Below are positions 1 through 6,118 of a stretch of DNA of 7,350 nucleotides, in pieces (position 1 is the first letter of the stretch; each line of letters starts with the position of its first letter). A program made the position numbers and the translations under genes. Origin of the DNA: Burkholderiales bacterium (GTDB lineage Bacteria; Pseudomonadota; Gammaproteobacteria; Burkholderiales; CAIKXV01); assembly GCA_019751575.1 (NCBI GenBank), contig JAIENF010000306.1:1-7350 (forward strand), in the 5' to 3' direction. The notes below the pieces were generated by a model, which made no database searches, was not told the origin of the DNA, and saw only the letters and a list, made by a program, of their open reading frames with translations.

Positions 1-727
1 CCGCCTTGAACATCACGATCGGCTTCTTCGGGGTGACGCCCCGTGCCGCCTCGATGAACGCGCGTCCGTCCTTGAAGCCCTCGATGTACGAGATCACCGC
101 GCCGGTGTCCGGGTCGTCCCCCATCGCGGACAGGTATTCATGGAACTGGATGTCGGACTGGTTGCCCACGGACAGCAGCGTGTTGAAGCCGAAGTACTGG
201 TGGAACTGCGCTTCGGCAAGGATCGACAGCATCACGTTGGCGGAATTCGCCAGCATGGCCGCCGGACCGCGCGGGATGTCGAACCAGGCGATCGCGTTGC
301 AGGCTTCGCGCGCGGTGAAGATGCCATTGGTGTTCGGTCCGATCAGCCGCACGCCATGGCGACGGGCGACCTCGACCGTGCGTTCCTCGAGCAGGCGCCC
401 GGCCTCGCTCGCCTCGCTGAAGCCACCGGCCAGCAGCAGCGCGCCCTTGACGCCCTTGCGTCCGCACGCCTCGATCACTTCGGGTGCCGCCTTCGCGGGG
501 GTGCAGACCAGGGCGAGGTCGACCTCGCCCGGCACGGCCTCGATCGATGGATAGCACTTCAGTCCGAGGATATCGCTCGACTTCGGGTTGATCGGGAGGA
601 TCTCGCCCTTGTAGTGGTCGGCGATCAGGGTGCGGATCGCACGGTAGCCGCGCTTCTCCGGGTCGCTCGAGGCGCCGATGACGGCGAGCCGCCGCGGATT
701 GAGGATGCGATCCAGGGGATGGGGCAT
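1..727 (-). CDS. CoA-binding / acyl-CoA synthetase (NDP-forming) type protein, N-terminal part
   Basis: Partial gene read leftwards from an ATG at 727-725 and open to the window edge, giving 242 codons without a stop. Residues 1-135 look like the CoA-binding Rossmann domain of the succinyl-CoA synthetase alpha / ADP-forming acyl-CoA synthetase superfamily: an early glycine-containing beta-alpha turn (AVIGAS, 15-20), a beta-strand ending in VCTP (74-77), LLLAGGFSE (97-105) and a GPNTNG motif (130-135; usual family form GPN-C-x-G). Residues 153-242 start the second, flavodoxin-like CoA-ligase domain (SVGNQSDIQFHEYL, 186-199; YIEGFKDGR, 214-222). The catalytic histidine of these enzymes would lie beyond the window edge, so activity cannot be judged. 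Members make or use acyl-CoA coupled to NDP/NTP; the substrate is unknown. No in-frame start lies just upstream of 727 and the ribosome site is weak. It is divergent from ccoS and probably unrelated to the oxidase genes. Confidence 0.8.
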   Translation of the reverse strand, partial: MPHPLDRILNPRRLAVIGASSDPEKRGYRAIRTLIADHYKGEILPINPKSSDILGLKCYPSIEAVPGEVDLALVCTPAKAAPEVIEACGRKGVKGALLLAGGFSEASEAGRLLEERTVEVARRHGVRLIGPNTNGIFTAREACNAIAWFDIPRGPAAMLANSANVMLSILAEAQFHQYFGFNTLLSVGNQSDIQFHEYLSAMGDDPDTGAVISYIEGFKDGRAFIEAARGVTPKKPIVMFKA

Positions 728-766
728 GGGAGGCCTGCGCTCGGCTTGGGGGGATCCAGTAACGTG

Positions 767-795
767 AGTGTAGACGGCAGACCGGGCGCGGACAA
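767..795 (-). promoter_or_regulatory. Possible sigma70-type promoter for the CoA-binding gene
   Basis: Read on the minus strand, TTGTCC (795-790) and TACACT (772-767) are separated by exactly 17 bases. Each matches four of six consensus positions. A start near 760 would give a leader of about 33 bases to the ATG at 727. It is the best spaced pair I found in the divergent gap, but matches of this quality occur by chance. Confidence 0.3.
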
Positions 796-846
796 TCAAC
801 CCGGACGGACCGGTACGACGCTCCGTGAAACATGCATCATCGGCGG

Positions 847-1080
847 ATGGACATCCTCTACCTGCTCATCCCGCTGTCCGTGGTGCTCGCGATCGCGATC
901 GGGGCTGCCTTCTGGTGGGCGGTGCGCAACGACCAGTTCGAGGACATGGAAGGCCCGGCCCACCGCCTGCTGCTGGACGACGACGACCGTGCGAAGCCGG
1001 CCCGGCCACCGGAAGCGCTGCCCGGGGATGCGTCCGGCCCGACCGGCGACCGGGGTCCGTCGGACGAGCCGCGCCAGTAG
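847..1080 (+). CDS. ccoS: CcoS, cbb3 oxidase maturation protein
   Basis: A 77-residue single-pass membrane protein needed in studied bacteria for maturation of cbb3-type oxidase, where its loss leaves the oxidase without its haem b and copper cofactors. The N-terminal MDILYLLIPLS and the hydrophobic helix at about residues 3-25 are followed by the family signature FWWAVRNDQFEDMEGPAHR (22-40) and an acidic LLLDDDD stretch (41-47). The tail after residue 50 is rich in Pro, Gly and charged residues and looks disordered. I chose the ATG at 847 because homologues begin with M-(D/E)-I-L-Y; an in-frame ATG at 832 would add only MHHRR. Neither start has a convincing ribosome site. The gene lies upstream of ccoN on the same strand, separated by 257 bp, instead of following ccoI as in many genomes. 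Family assignment is firm. Confidence 0.93.
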   Translation: MDILYLLIPLSVVLAIAIGAAFWWAVRNDQFEDMEGPAHRLLLDDDDRAKPARPPEALPGDASGPTGDRGPSDEPRQ

Positions 1081-1091
1081 GGCACGCCTGC

Positions 1092-1117
1092 CGGTACGGG
1101 TGGCCGCGCCCGTGCCG
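1092..1117 (+). terminator. GC-rich hairpin after ccoS, possible weak terminator
   Basis: CGGTACGGG (1092-1100) pairs with CCCGTGCCG (1109-1117) in a nine-pair stem with one G-T wobble and an eight-base loop, 11 bases after the ccoS stop. Only two T residues follow, so intrinsic termination would be inefficient. A competing pairing of GGCACG (1081-1086) with CGTGCC (1111-1116) is also possible. It may instead protect the 3' end or separate ccoS from the ccoN promoter. Confidence 0.4.
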
Positions 1118-1122
1118 TTGAC

Positions 1123-1148
1123 GACGGCTGCCTGAACCCGAAGCCGTC
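1123..1148. repeat. 7-bp inverted repeat in the ccoS-ccoN gap
   Basis: GACGGCT (1123-1129) and AGCCGTC (1142-1148) form a perfect seven-bp inverted repeat around a 12-base loop, just after the possible ccoS terminator. No T tract follows. Function unknown; a short GC-rich inverted repeat like this can arise by chance. Confidence 0.35.
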
Positions 1149-1156
1149 CACGACCG

Positions 1157-1168
1157 CCACGCGCGTGG
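1157..1168. repeat. 12-bp palindrome CCACGCGCGTGG
   Basis: A perfect palindrome in the ccoN upstream region, centred 93 bp upstream of the centre of the FNR-type box. It is pure sequence symmetry; I recognise no specific regulator for it. Confidence 0.35.
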
Positions 1169-1203
1169 GAACGGTTCCTGCGCGGGGGCGTGCCGGGGCC
1201 GCT

Positions 1204-1215
1204 GCATGGCCATGC
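1204..1215. promoter_or_regulatory. 12-bp palindrome GCATGGCCATGC upstream of ccoN, possible operator
   Basis: A perfect palindrome centred at 1209.5, 46 bp upstream of the FNR-type box centre and about 88 bp upstream of the predicted transcription start. The symmetry and position would suit a second regulator, but no known consensus is recognised and it may be chance. Confidence 0.3.
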
Positions 1216-1248
1216 CGGGCATTGCCTCCCAGGCTTCCGCACCGGGGG

Positions 1249-1262
1249 TTGATCCATATCAA
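1249..1262 (+). promoter_or_regulatory. FNR/Anr/FixK-type operator for ccoN
   Basis: TTGATCCATATCAA is a perfect match to the FNR-family consensus TTGAT-N4-ATCAA. Its centre (1255.5) lies 41.5 bp before a start predicted at 1297, the spacing of a class II FNR-activated promoter. In this class the regulator replaces the -35 contact. FNR, Anr and FixK proteins are known activators of cco operons when oxygen falls. The site itself is directly visible; the identity of the regulator is inferred, since none is encoded in the window. Confidence 0.9.
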
Positions 1263-1281
1263 CAAGGCAGCTTCGCTGCAT

Positions 1282-1290
1282 TGCGATGAT
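1282..1290 (+). promoter_or_regulatory. Extended -10 element of the ccoN promoter
   Basis: TG at 1282-1283, one base, then GATGAT (1285-1290; four of six matches to TATAAT) form an extended -10. A start seven bases later (about 1297) puts the FNR-type box at -41.5. No good -35 hexamer accompanies it, as expected for an activator-dependent promoter. The predicted leader to the ATG at 1338 is about 41 bases. Confidence 0.6.
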
Positions 1291-1296
1291 CTGCCG

Positions 1297-1315
1297 GCCG
1301 CCACTGGAAGGCGGC
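1297..1315 (+). other. Stem-loop in the ccoN mRNA leader
   Basis: GCCGCC (1297-1302) pairs perfectly with GGCGGC (1310-1315) around a seven-base loop. If transcription starts near 1297 the hairpin sits at the very 5' end of the oxidase mRNA and ends nine bases before the GGAG ribosome site (1325-1328). It could protect the transcript from 5'-end-dependent decay; it does not cover the ribosome site. Confidence 0.4.
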
Positions 1316-1337
1316 ACAACCAGCGGAGTGCATGACT

Positions 1338-2780
1338 ATGCAGGCGGCAGCGGGCAATCCAGAAGAGACCTACAACTACCGGGTCGTACGCCAGTTCGCG
1401 ATCATGACGGTGGTCTGGGGCGTGGTGGGCATGCTGGTGGGCGTGATCATCGCCGCGCAACTGGCCTGGCCGGAGCTGCTGCCGTCCGTTCCATGGCTGT
1501 CGTACGGACGCCTGCGGCCGCTGCACACCAACGCGGTGATCTTCGCGTTCGGCGGCTGCGCGCTGTTCGCGACGTCGTACTACATCGTGCAGCGCACCTG
1601 CCACGCGCGGCTGATCTCCGACAGGCTGGCCGGCTTCACGTTCTGGGGCTGGCAGGCGGTGATCGTGCTGGCTGCGGTGACGTTGCCGCTGGGCATGACC
1701 CAGGGCAAGGAGTATGCCGAGCTCGAATGGCCGATCGACCTGCTGATCGCCGTCGTCTGGGTCAGCTACGCGATCGTGTTCTTCGGCACGATCATGAAGC
1801 GCCGGATCCCGCACATCTACGTGGCCAACTGGTTCTTCGGCGCGTTCATCCTGACCGTCGCCATCCTGCACATCGTGAACAGCGCGGCCAGCCCGGCGTC
1901 GCTCACCAAGTCCTACTCCGCCTATGCCGGCGTGCAGGACGCGATGATCCAGTGGTGGTACGGCCACAACGCGGTCGGATTCTTCCTGACCGCGGGCTTC
2001 CTGGGCATGATGTACTACTTCATCCCGAAGCAGGCCGAGCGCCCCGTCTACTCGTACCGGCTGTCGGTGGTGCACTTCTGGGCGCTGATCTTCACCTACA
2101 TGTGGGCCGGCCCGCACCACCTGCACTACACCGCGCTGCCCGACTGGGCACAGTCGCTGGGCATGGTGTTCTCGCTGATCCTGCTGGCACCGTCCTGGGG
2201 CGGCATGATCAACGGCATCATGACGCTGTCGGGCGCCTGGCACAAGCTGCGCACCGACCCGATCCTGAAGTTCCTCGTGACCTCGCTGTCGTTCTACGGC
2301 ATGTCGACCTTCGAGGGGCCGATGATGTCCATCAAGACGGTCAATGCGCTGTCGCATTACACGGACTGGACCATCGGCCATGTCCACTCCGGCGCGCTGG
2401 GCTGGGTGGGCATGATCACGATCGGCAGCATGTACTACCTGATCCCGAGGCTGTTCGGGCGCACCGAGATGTACAGCGTGCGAGCGATCACGCTCCACTT
2501 CTGGGTGGCCACCATCGGCATCGTCCTCTACATCACCGCGATGTGGATCGCCGGCGTGATGCAGGGCCTGATGTGGCGGGCGGTCAACGCGGACGGCACG
2601 TTGACGTACACCTTCGTGGAGAGCGTCAAGGCCAGCTGGCCGTACTACGTGGTCCGCCTCGTGGGCGGAGTGCTCTACCTGGGCGGCATGCTGATCATGT
2701 GCTGGAACGTGTGGAAGACCGTCGTCGGAAGCCGGCCGGTGGACGCCCCGATACCCGCGCCGGCGATGGCGCACGCATAG
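1338..2780 (+). CDS. ccoN: CcoN, catalytic subunit I of cbb3-type cytochrome c oxidase
   Basis: The integral-membrane subunit (480 residues, about 12 helices) where O2 is reduced to water and protons are pumped in the inner membrane. All key residues of the family are visible: low-spin haem b ligands H63 and H350, high-spin haem b3 ligand H348, CuB ligands H210, H260 and H261 (in GPHHLHY), the cross-linked Tyr Y254, and the conserved E326. Every one is offset by exactly +3 from the Pseudomonas stutzeri CcoN numbering, so there is no internal gain or loss. I chose the ATG at 1338 because GGAG (1325-1328) lies nine bases before it; the in-frame ATG at 1332 is only three bases away and would add two residues. 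The gene is first in the cco operon, behind the FNR-type promoter. It looks intact and functional, and length is normal. Confidence 0.98.
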   Translation: MQAAAGNPEETYNYRVVRQFAIMTVVWGVVGMLVGVIIAAQLAWPELLPSVPWLSYGRLRPLHTNAVIFAFGGCALFATSYYIVQRTCHARLISDRLAGFTFWGWQAVIVLAAVTLPLGMTQGKEYAELEWPIDLLIAVVWVSYAIVFFGTIMKRRIPHIYVANWFFGAFILTVAILHIVNSAASPASLTKSYSAYAGVQDAMIQWWYGHNAVGFFLTAGFLGMMYYFIPKQAERPVYSYRLSVVHFWALIFTYMWAGPHHLHYTALPDWAQSLGMVFSLILLAPSWGGMINGIMTLSGAWHKLRTDPILKFLVTSLSFYGMSTFEGPMMSIKTVNALSHYTDWTIGHVHSGALGWVGMITIGSMYYLIPRLFGRTEMYSVRAITLHFWVATIGIVLYITAMWIAGVMQGLMWRAVNADGTLTYTFVESVKASWPYYVVRLVGGVLYLGGMLIMCWNVWKTVVGSRPVDAPIPAPAMAHA

Positions 2781-2786
2781 AGAGGC

Positions 2787-2804
2787 GCCCGGCACCTGCC
2801 GGGC
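2787..2804 (+). other. Intercistronic hairpin between ccoN and ccoO
   Basis: GCCCGGC (2787-2793), loop ACCT, GCCGGGC (2798-2804): a perfect seven-bp GC-only stem six bases after the ccoN stop. No T run follows, so it is not a classical terminator. It could block 3' exonucleases and stabilise the ccoN part of the mRNA, or cause partial polarity. The next gene's ribosome site lies clear of it at 2829-2834. Confidence 0.6.
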
Positions 2805-2843
2805 ATGTCCGGACACGAACGCAGCGACGAGAGGTATCGAATC

Positions 2844-3482
2844 ATGGGCATGGATAGCGGGCATCAGGCGATCGAGAAGAACGTCGGCTGGATGGTGCTG
2901 TTGGTGATCCTGGTGGTGAGCGTGGGCGGGCTGGTGCAGATCGTGCCGCTGTTCTTCCAGCGTTCGACCACGGAACCGGTGGCGGGGCTCAAGCCCTACA
3001 CGGCATTGCAGCAGGCGGGCCGGGACGTGTACGTCCGTGAAGGCTGCTACAACTGCCACTCCCAGATGGTCCGGCCCCTGCGTGCGGAGACCGAACGCTA
3101 CGGCCACTACTCGGTCGCCGGAGAGTTCGTCTACGACCACCCGTTCCAGTGGGGCAGCAAGCGCACCGGCCCCGACCTGGCGCGCGTCGGTGGACGGTAT
3201 TCGGACGAGTGGCACCGGATCCATTTCAACAATCCGCGCGACGTCGTTCCGGAGTCGAACATGCCGTCCTACCCGTGGCTCGGCCGTACGCCCGTCGACG
3301 GCGCGGCGCTCGGCAGCCGGCTGCGCGCGCTGGCGCGCGTGGGCGTGCCCTACGCCGACGCGGAAATCGCCGGTGCCGAGAAGGCGGTCGAGGGCCTCAC
3401 CGAGCTCGATGCGCTGATCGCATACATGCAGGTGCTCGGCACCAGCCTGAAGCCCGCTGCGACGCCGGTCGCCGCCAATTGA
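2844..3482 (+). CDS. ccoO: CcoO, membrane-anchored monohaem cytochrome c subunit II
   Basis: A 212-residue subunit that passes electrons from CcoP towards the CcoN haems on the periplasmic side. After a short cytoplasmic N-terminus ([11 protein letters not shown]), one membrane helix covers about residues 16-38 and ends in IVPLFF. The haem-binding C68-Y-N-C71-H72 is followed by the family signature [19 protein letters not shown] and by [18 protein letters not shown] (103-120); the axial Met is M140 in [10 protein letters not shown]. The start at 2844 is preceded by GAGAGG (2829-2834) at nine bases. The longer frame from 2805 starts immediately after a GC hairpin, has no ribosome site and adds residues not seen in the family. 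The stop (3480-3482) overlaps the ribosome site of ccoQ. Length and motifs are normal for CcoO. Confidence 0.97.
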   Translation: MGMDSGHQAIEKNVGWMVLLVILVVSVGGLVQIVPLFFQRSTTEPVAGLKPYTALQQAGRDVYVREGCYNCHSQMVRPLRAETERYGHYSVAGEFVYDHPFQWGSKRTGPDLARVGGRYSDEWHRIHFNNPRDVVPESNMPSYPWLGRTPVDGAALGSRLRALARVGVPYADAEIAGAEKAVEGLTELDALIAYMQVLGTSLKPAATPVAAN

Positions 3483-3492
3483 GGAGCACGCG

Positions 3493-3693
3493 ATGACCAG
3501 GGGTGACCTGCAATCCATCATCACGCTGATCGCCTTCGTGGCCTTCATCGGCATCGTCTGGTGGGCGTACTCGAAGCGGCAGCGGGCCGCCTTCAGCGAA
3601 GCCGAACGCATTCCGCTCGATGACGACGCGCCGTACCGGCCCTCGGCCGAGGCGAAGGCGCCGATCGATTCCGGTTCAAGGGAGGTCAGGTAA
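3493..3693 (+). CDS. ccoQ: CcoQ, small single-helix subunit of cbb3 oxidase
   Basis: A 66-residue protein with one membrane helix at about residues 8-25 followed by a basic SKRQR turn (27-31), so the C-terminal tail is probably cytoplasmic. The tail carries FSEAERIPLDDD (34-45), resembling the F-x-E-A-x-x-(L/I)-P motif of CcoQ/FixQ proteins. CcoQ is not catalytic; in studied species it helps CcoP join or remain in the complex. GAGGAG (3481-3486) lies six bases before the ATG, overlapping the ccoO stop. The stop codon overlaps the ccoP start by one base (TAATG), pointing to coupled translation. Sequence alone would be weak for so short a protein, but its place between ccoO and ccoP makes the call secure. 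Confidence 0.95.
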   Translation: MTRGDLQSIITLIAFVAFIGIVWWAYSKRQRAAFSEAERIPLDDDAPYRPSAEAKAPIDSGSREVR

Positions 3694-4604
3694 TGTCGGA
3701 TTTCATCTACAGCTGGGTCGGCATCGCGATCGCGGTGGTGACCATCGTGTCCATCCTTGCCTGCGCCTGGTTCCTGAAGGCGAACACCGTTCGCCGGCTG
3801 CCCCAGGGCGCGGACCCGGGAACGACCGGGCACCTGTGGGACGGGGACCTTGCCGAGTGGAACAATCCGCTGCCGCGGTGGTGGATGTACCTGTTCTACA
3901 TCACCATCGTGTTCGGACTCCTCTACCTCGCGCTCTATCCGGGCCTGGCGGTGTACGGCGGGGCGCTGGGCTGGAGTTCGGCCGGACAGCACGCCACCGA
4001 GTCGAAGCGCTGGGACAGCCGATACGCAGCGATGTTCGACGTGTACCTGAAGCAGGAGATTCCCGTGGTGGCCCGCGACCCTGCGGCGCGCGAGATGGGC
4101 CAGCGGCTGTTCGTGACCTACTGTGCGCAGTGCCACGCATCGGATGCGGGGGGCTCGCGGGGATTCCCGAACCTGCGCGACAACGACTGGATCTGGGGCG
4201 GGGAGCCGGCGCAGGTCCATGAATCGATCGCGAAGGGGCGCCAGGCGGTGATGCCGCCCATGGTCGAGGCGATCGGCGCCGAGAACGTGAAGGCGGTGGC
4301 CAACCATGTCCGCTCACTGTCCGGGCTGCCGCATGATGCGGGACTCGCGGCCCAGGGCAAGGTGAAGTTCGAGCAGGTCTGCGTCGCCTGCCATGGCATG
4401 GACGCGAAGGGCAATCCTGCGCTCGGCGCGCCGAACCTGGCCGACAGGGTGTGGCTGTACGGCTCGTCGGAAGAGGCGATCGTCGAGGCGATCACCCGCG
4501 GCCGCAACGGCGTGATGCCTGCGCAGCTGGAGTTCCTCGGGGCCGGCAAGGTGCACCTGCTCGCGGCCTATGTCTGGGGACTTTCGCGTGAACCGAGGAA
4601 GTGA
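3693..4604 (+). CDS. ccoP: CcoP, dihaem cytochrome c subunit III
   Basis: A 303-residue subunit that takes electrons from soluble or membrane cytochrome c and hands them to CcoO. Two N-terminal membrane helices (about 8-28 and 64-84) flank a cytoplasmic loop containing the family motif HLWDGDLAEWNNPLPRWW (47-64). Two periplasmic cytochrome c domains follow, with haem sites C144-A-Q-C147-H148 and C230-V-A-C233-H234; likely axial methionines are M187 (in AVMPPM) and M275 (in GVMPAQ). The ATG overlaps the ccoQ stop by one base and has GGGAGGT just upstream (3680-3686). The two-helix architecture is the usual proteobacterial form. Both haem sites are intact. The 3' end overlaps the likely start of ccoG. 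Confidence 0.97.
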   Translation: MSDFIYSWVGIAIAVVTIVSILACAWFLKANTVRRLPQGADPGTTGHLWDGDLAEWNNPLPRWWMYLFYITIVFGLLYLALYPGLAVYGGALGWSSAGQHATESKRWDSRYAAMFDVYLKQEIPVVARDPAAREMGQRLFVTYCAQCHASDAGGSRGFPNLRDNDWIWGGEPAQVHESIAKGRQAVMPPMVEAIGAENVKAVANHVRSLSGLPHDAGLAAQGKVKFEQVCVACHGMDAKGNPALGAPNLADRVWLYGSSEEAIVEAITRGRNGVMPAQLEFLGAGKVHLLAAYVWGLSREPRK

Positions 4605-6048
4605 GGCCGTCGACGGCGGCCCCGAGCGGGCCGCCGTGCCGCCTGCGCCCGGCGCCGTGAAGCCGCCTGTCGAAGACTCGCTGTTCGAGATCCGGCGCAA
4701 GCTCTACCCGCGTGCCGTCACCGGCTTCCTGGCGCGGCAGCGGGTGCTGCTGGTGGTGTTCACCCAGCTGGCGTTCTACGGCACTGCCTGGCTCGAATGG
4801 AACGACCGCCAGGCAGTCCTGTTCGACCTCGCGGCGCGCAAGTTCTACATCTTCGGCTTCGTGTTCTGGCCACAGGACTTCATCTTCCTGACCGGACTGC
4901 TGGTCATCGCCGCGCTGTCGCTGTTCCTGTTCACCGCGATCGCCGGGCGGCTGTGGTGCGGTTACGCCTGTCCGCAGACGGTGTACACCGAACTGTTCAT
5001 GTGGATCGAGCGCAAGGTCGAAGGCGACCGGATGGCGCGCATCCGCCTGGATGGCCAGCCGATGTCGGGCCGCAAGCTGCAGCTGAAGGCGACCAAGCAT
5101 GCGCTGTGGCTCCTGCTGGCGTTCTGGACCGGGTTCACGTTCGTCGGCTACTTCACGCCGATCCGCGACCTCGGCGCCGCCCTCGCAACGTTCTCGCTGG
5201 GGCCGTGGGAGACGTTCTGTATGGCGTTCTACGGATTCGCGACCTGGGGCAACGCCGGCTTCATGCGCGAGCAGGTGTGCAAGTACATGTGCCCCTATGC
5301 ACGTTTCCAGAGCGTGATGTTCGATCCGGACACCCTGATCGTGACGTACGACACGCAACGCGGGGAGCCGAGGGGTTCTCGCGGCAGGTCTGCGGATCCG
5401 CGCGCCAGGGGTCTGGGCGACTGCGTGGACTGCGGCATCTGCGTACAGGTCTGCCCGACCGGCATCGACATCCGCAACGGGCTGCAGTACGAATGCATCG
5501 GCTGCGGTGCATGCGTCGACGGCTGCAACCAGGTGATGGGCAAGATGGGCTATCCGAAGGGGCTCATCCGCTACTCGACCGAGAACGCGATCGCCGGCCG
5601 CTACGACGACCGCGAGATCCTGCGCCACCTGCTGCGTCCGCGCACGCTGCTCTACAGCGGGCTGCTGCTGGCGGTCATGGTGACGGTGCTCGCGGGCATC
5701 CTGCTGCGCACCCCGGTGAAGATGAACATCATCCGCGACCGCGGCAACATCGTGCGCGAACTCGAGGACGGCCGCCTGGAGAACGTCTACCGCGTGCAGA
5801 TCATGAACATCCGCGAGGCGCCGCGCAGCTTCGTGCTGTCTGCGCGGGGCATCGACGGGATCGAACTGGTGGTCGGGGAGCCGCAGCCGATCCGGATCGA
5901 CTCCGCCGGGGCGCGTGTCGTTCCCCTGGAACTGCGCGTGCCGGCCGGATCGGTGAAGCCGGGATCGACACCGGTCTGGCTGAAGATCGAGGCGACCGAC
6001 GACGCCGGCGTCGCGCGGGAAGAGAAGACCGTGTTCCTCTCGCGCTGA
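4570..6048 (+). CDS. ccoG: CcoG (FixG/RdxA), membrane iron-sulfur protein, probable Cu(II) reductase
   Basis: A 492-residue membrane protein of the CcoG/FixG/RdxA family; the Rhodobacter capsulatus member was shown to reduce Cu(II) to Cu(I), supplying copper for the CuB site. About five membrane helices are visible (roughly 59-77, 103-123, 178-196, 207-226, 358-379). Cysteine motifs are C130-GYA-C134-P, C237-KYM-C241-P, and two ferredoxin-type [4Fe-4S] sets, C285/C288/C291/C295 and C309/C312/C315/C319. An Ig-like periplasmic domain ends the protein (about 385-492). The start is uncertain. The ATG at 4570 overlaps ccoP by 35 bases and lacks a ribosome site; an in-frame GTG at 4588 has GGGGA (4576-4580) seven bases before it, and a GTG at 4636 is also possible. 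All choices lie before the conserved region. Family assignment is firm. Confidence 0.96.
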   Translation: MSGDFRVNRGSEAVDGGPERAAVPPAPGAVKPPVEDSLFEIRRKLYPRAVTGFLARQRVLLVVFTQLAFYGTAWLEWNDRQAVLFDLAARKFYIFGFVFWPQDFIFLTGLLVIAALSLFLFTAIAGRLWCGYACPQTVYTELFMWIERKVEGDRMARIRLDGQPMSGRKLQLKATKHALWLLLAFWTGFTFVGYFTPIRDLGAALATFSLGPWETFCMAFYGFATWGNAGFMREQVCKYMCPYARFQSVMFDPDTLIVTYDTQRGEPRGSRGRSADPRARGLGDCVDCGICVQVCPTGIDIRNGLQYECIGCGACVDGCNQVMGKMGYPKGLIRYSTENAIAGRYDDREILRHLLRPRTLLYSGLLLAVMVTVLAGILLRTPVKMNIIRDRGNIVRELEDGRLENVYRVQIMNIREAPRSFVLSARGIDGIELVVGEPQPIRIDSAGARVVPLELRVPAGSVKPGSTPVWLKIEATDDAGVAREEKTVFLSR

Positions 6049-6076
6049 ACCATCGACCGATCCAGTGTCCTCGCTA

Positions 6077-6105
6077 CCCCCATCCCCATCCCCATCCTGT
6101 TCCCC
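6077..6105. repeat. CCCCAT tandem repeat with G-quadruplex potential on the minus strand
   Basis: Three head-to-tail CCCCAT units (6078-6095) lie in the 70-bp gap between ccoG and ccoH. On the minus strand there are four runs of at least four G (complements of 6102-6105, 6090-6093, 6084-6087, 6077-6081) with loops of 8, 2 and 2 bases, which fits the pattern for an intramolecular G-quadruplex. The run lies in the template strand for the cco operon. The plus-strand RNA is C-rich and G-poor over 6049-6105. Confidence 0.7.
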
Positions 6106-6118
6106 GCTGGAGTCCGCC

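Noticed and set aside
138..833. Minus-strand 231-codon and plus-strand 331-codon (140-1135) frames at the left end
   Set aside because: Both conflict with the minus-strand CoA-binding frame (1-727), which alone shows recognisable domain motifs; the others are GC-rich shadows.
2805..2843. Earlier ATG for ccoO at 2805
   Set aside because: It starts directly after a GC hairpin with no ribosome site and adds residues not seen in CcoO proteins; the ATG at 2844 has GAGAGG at good spacing.
1286..2857. A 523-codon plus-strand frame overlapping ccoN
   Set aside because: Out-of-frame shadow of ccoN; the product is Arg/Gly/His-rich and matches no family, while the ccoN frame has every haem and copper ligand.
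858..4307. A 1149-codon open frame on the minus strand spanning ccoS through ccoP
   Set aside because: It is antisense to five genes with full family motifs and conserved catalytic residues. Its translation is low-complexity, rich in His, Arg, Asp and Val, with no recognisable domain. Long antisense frames are expected in GC-rich DNA with strong third-position G/C bias.
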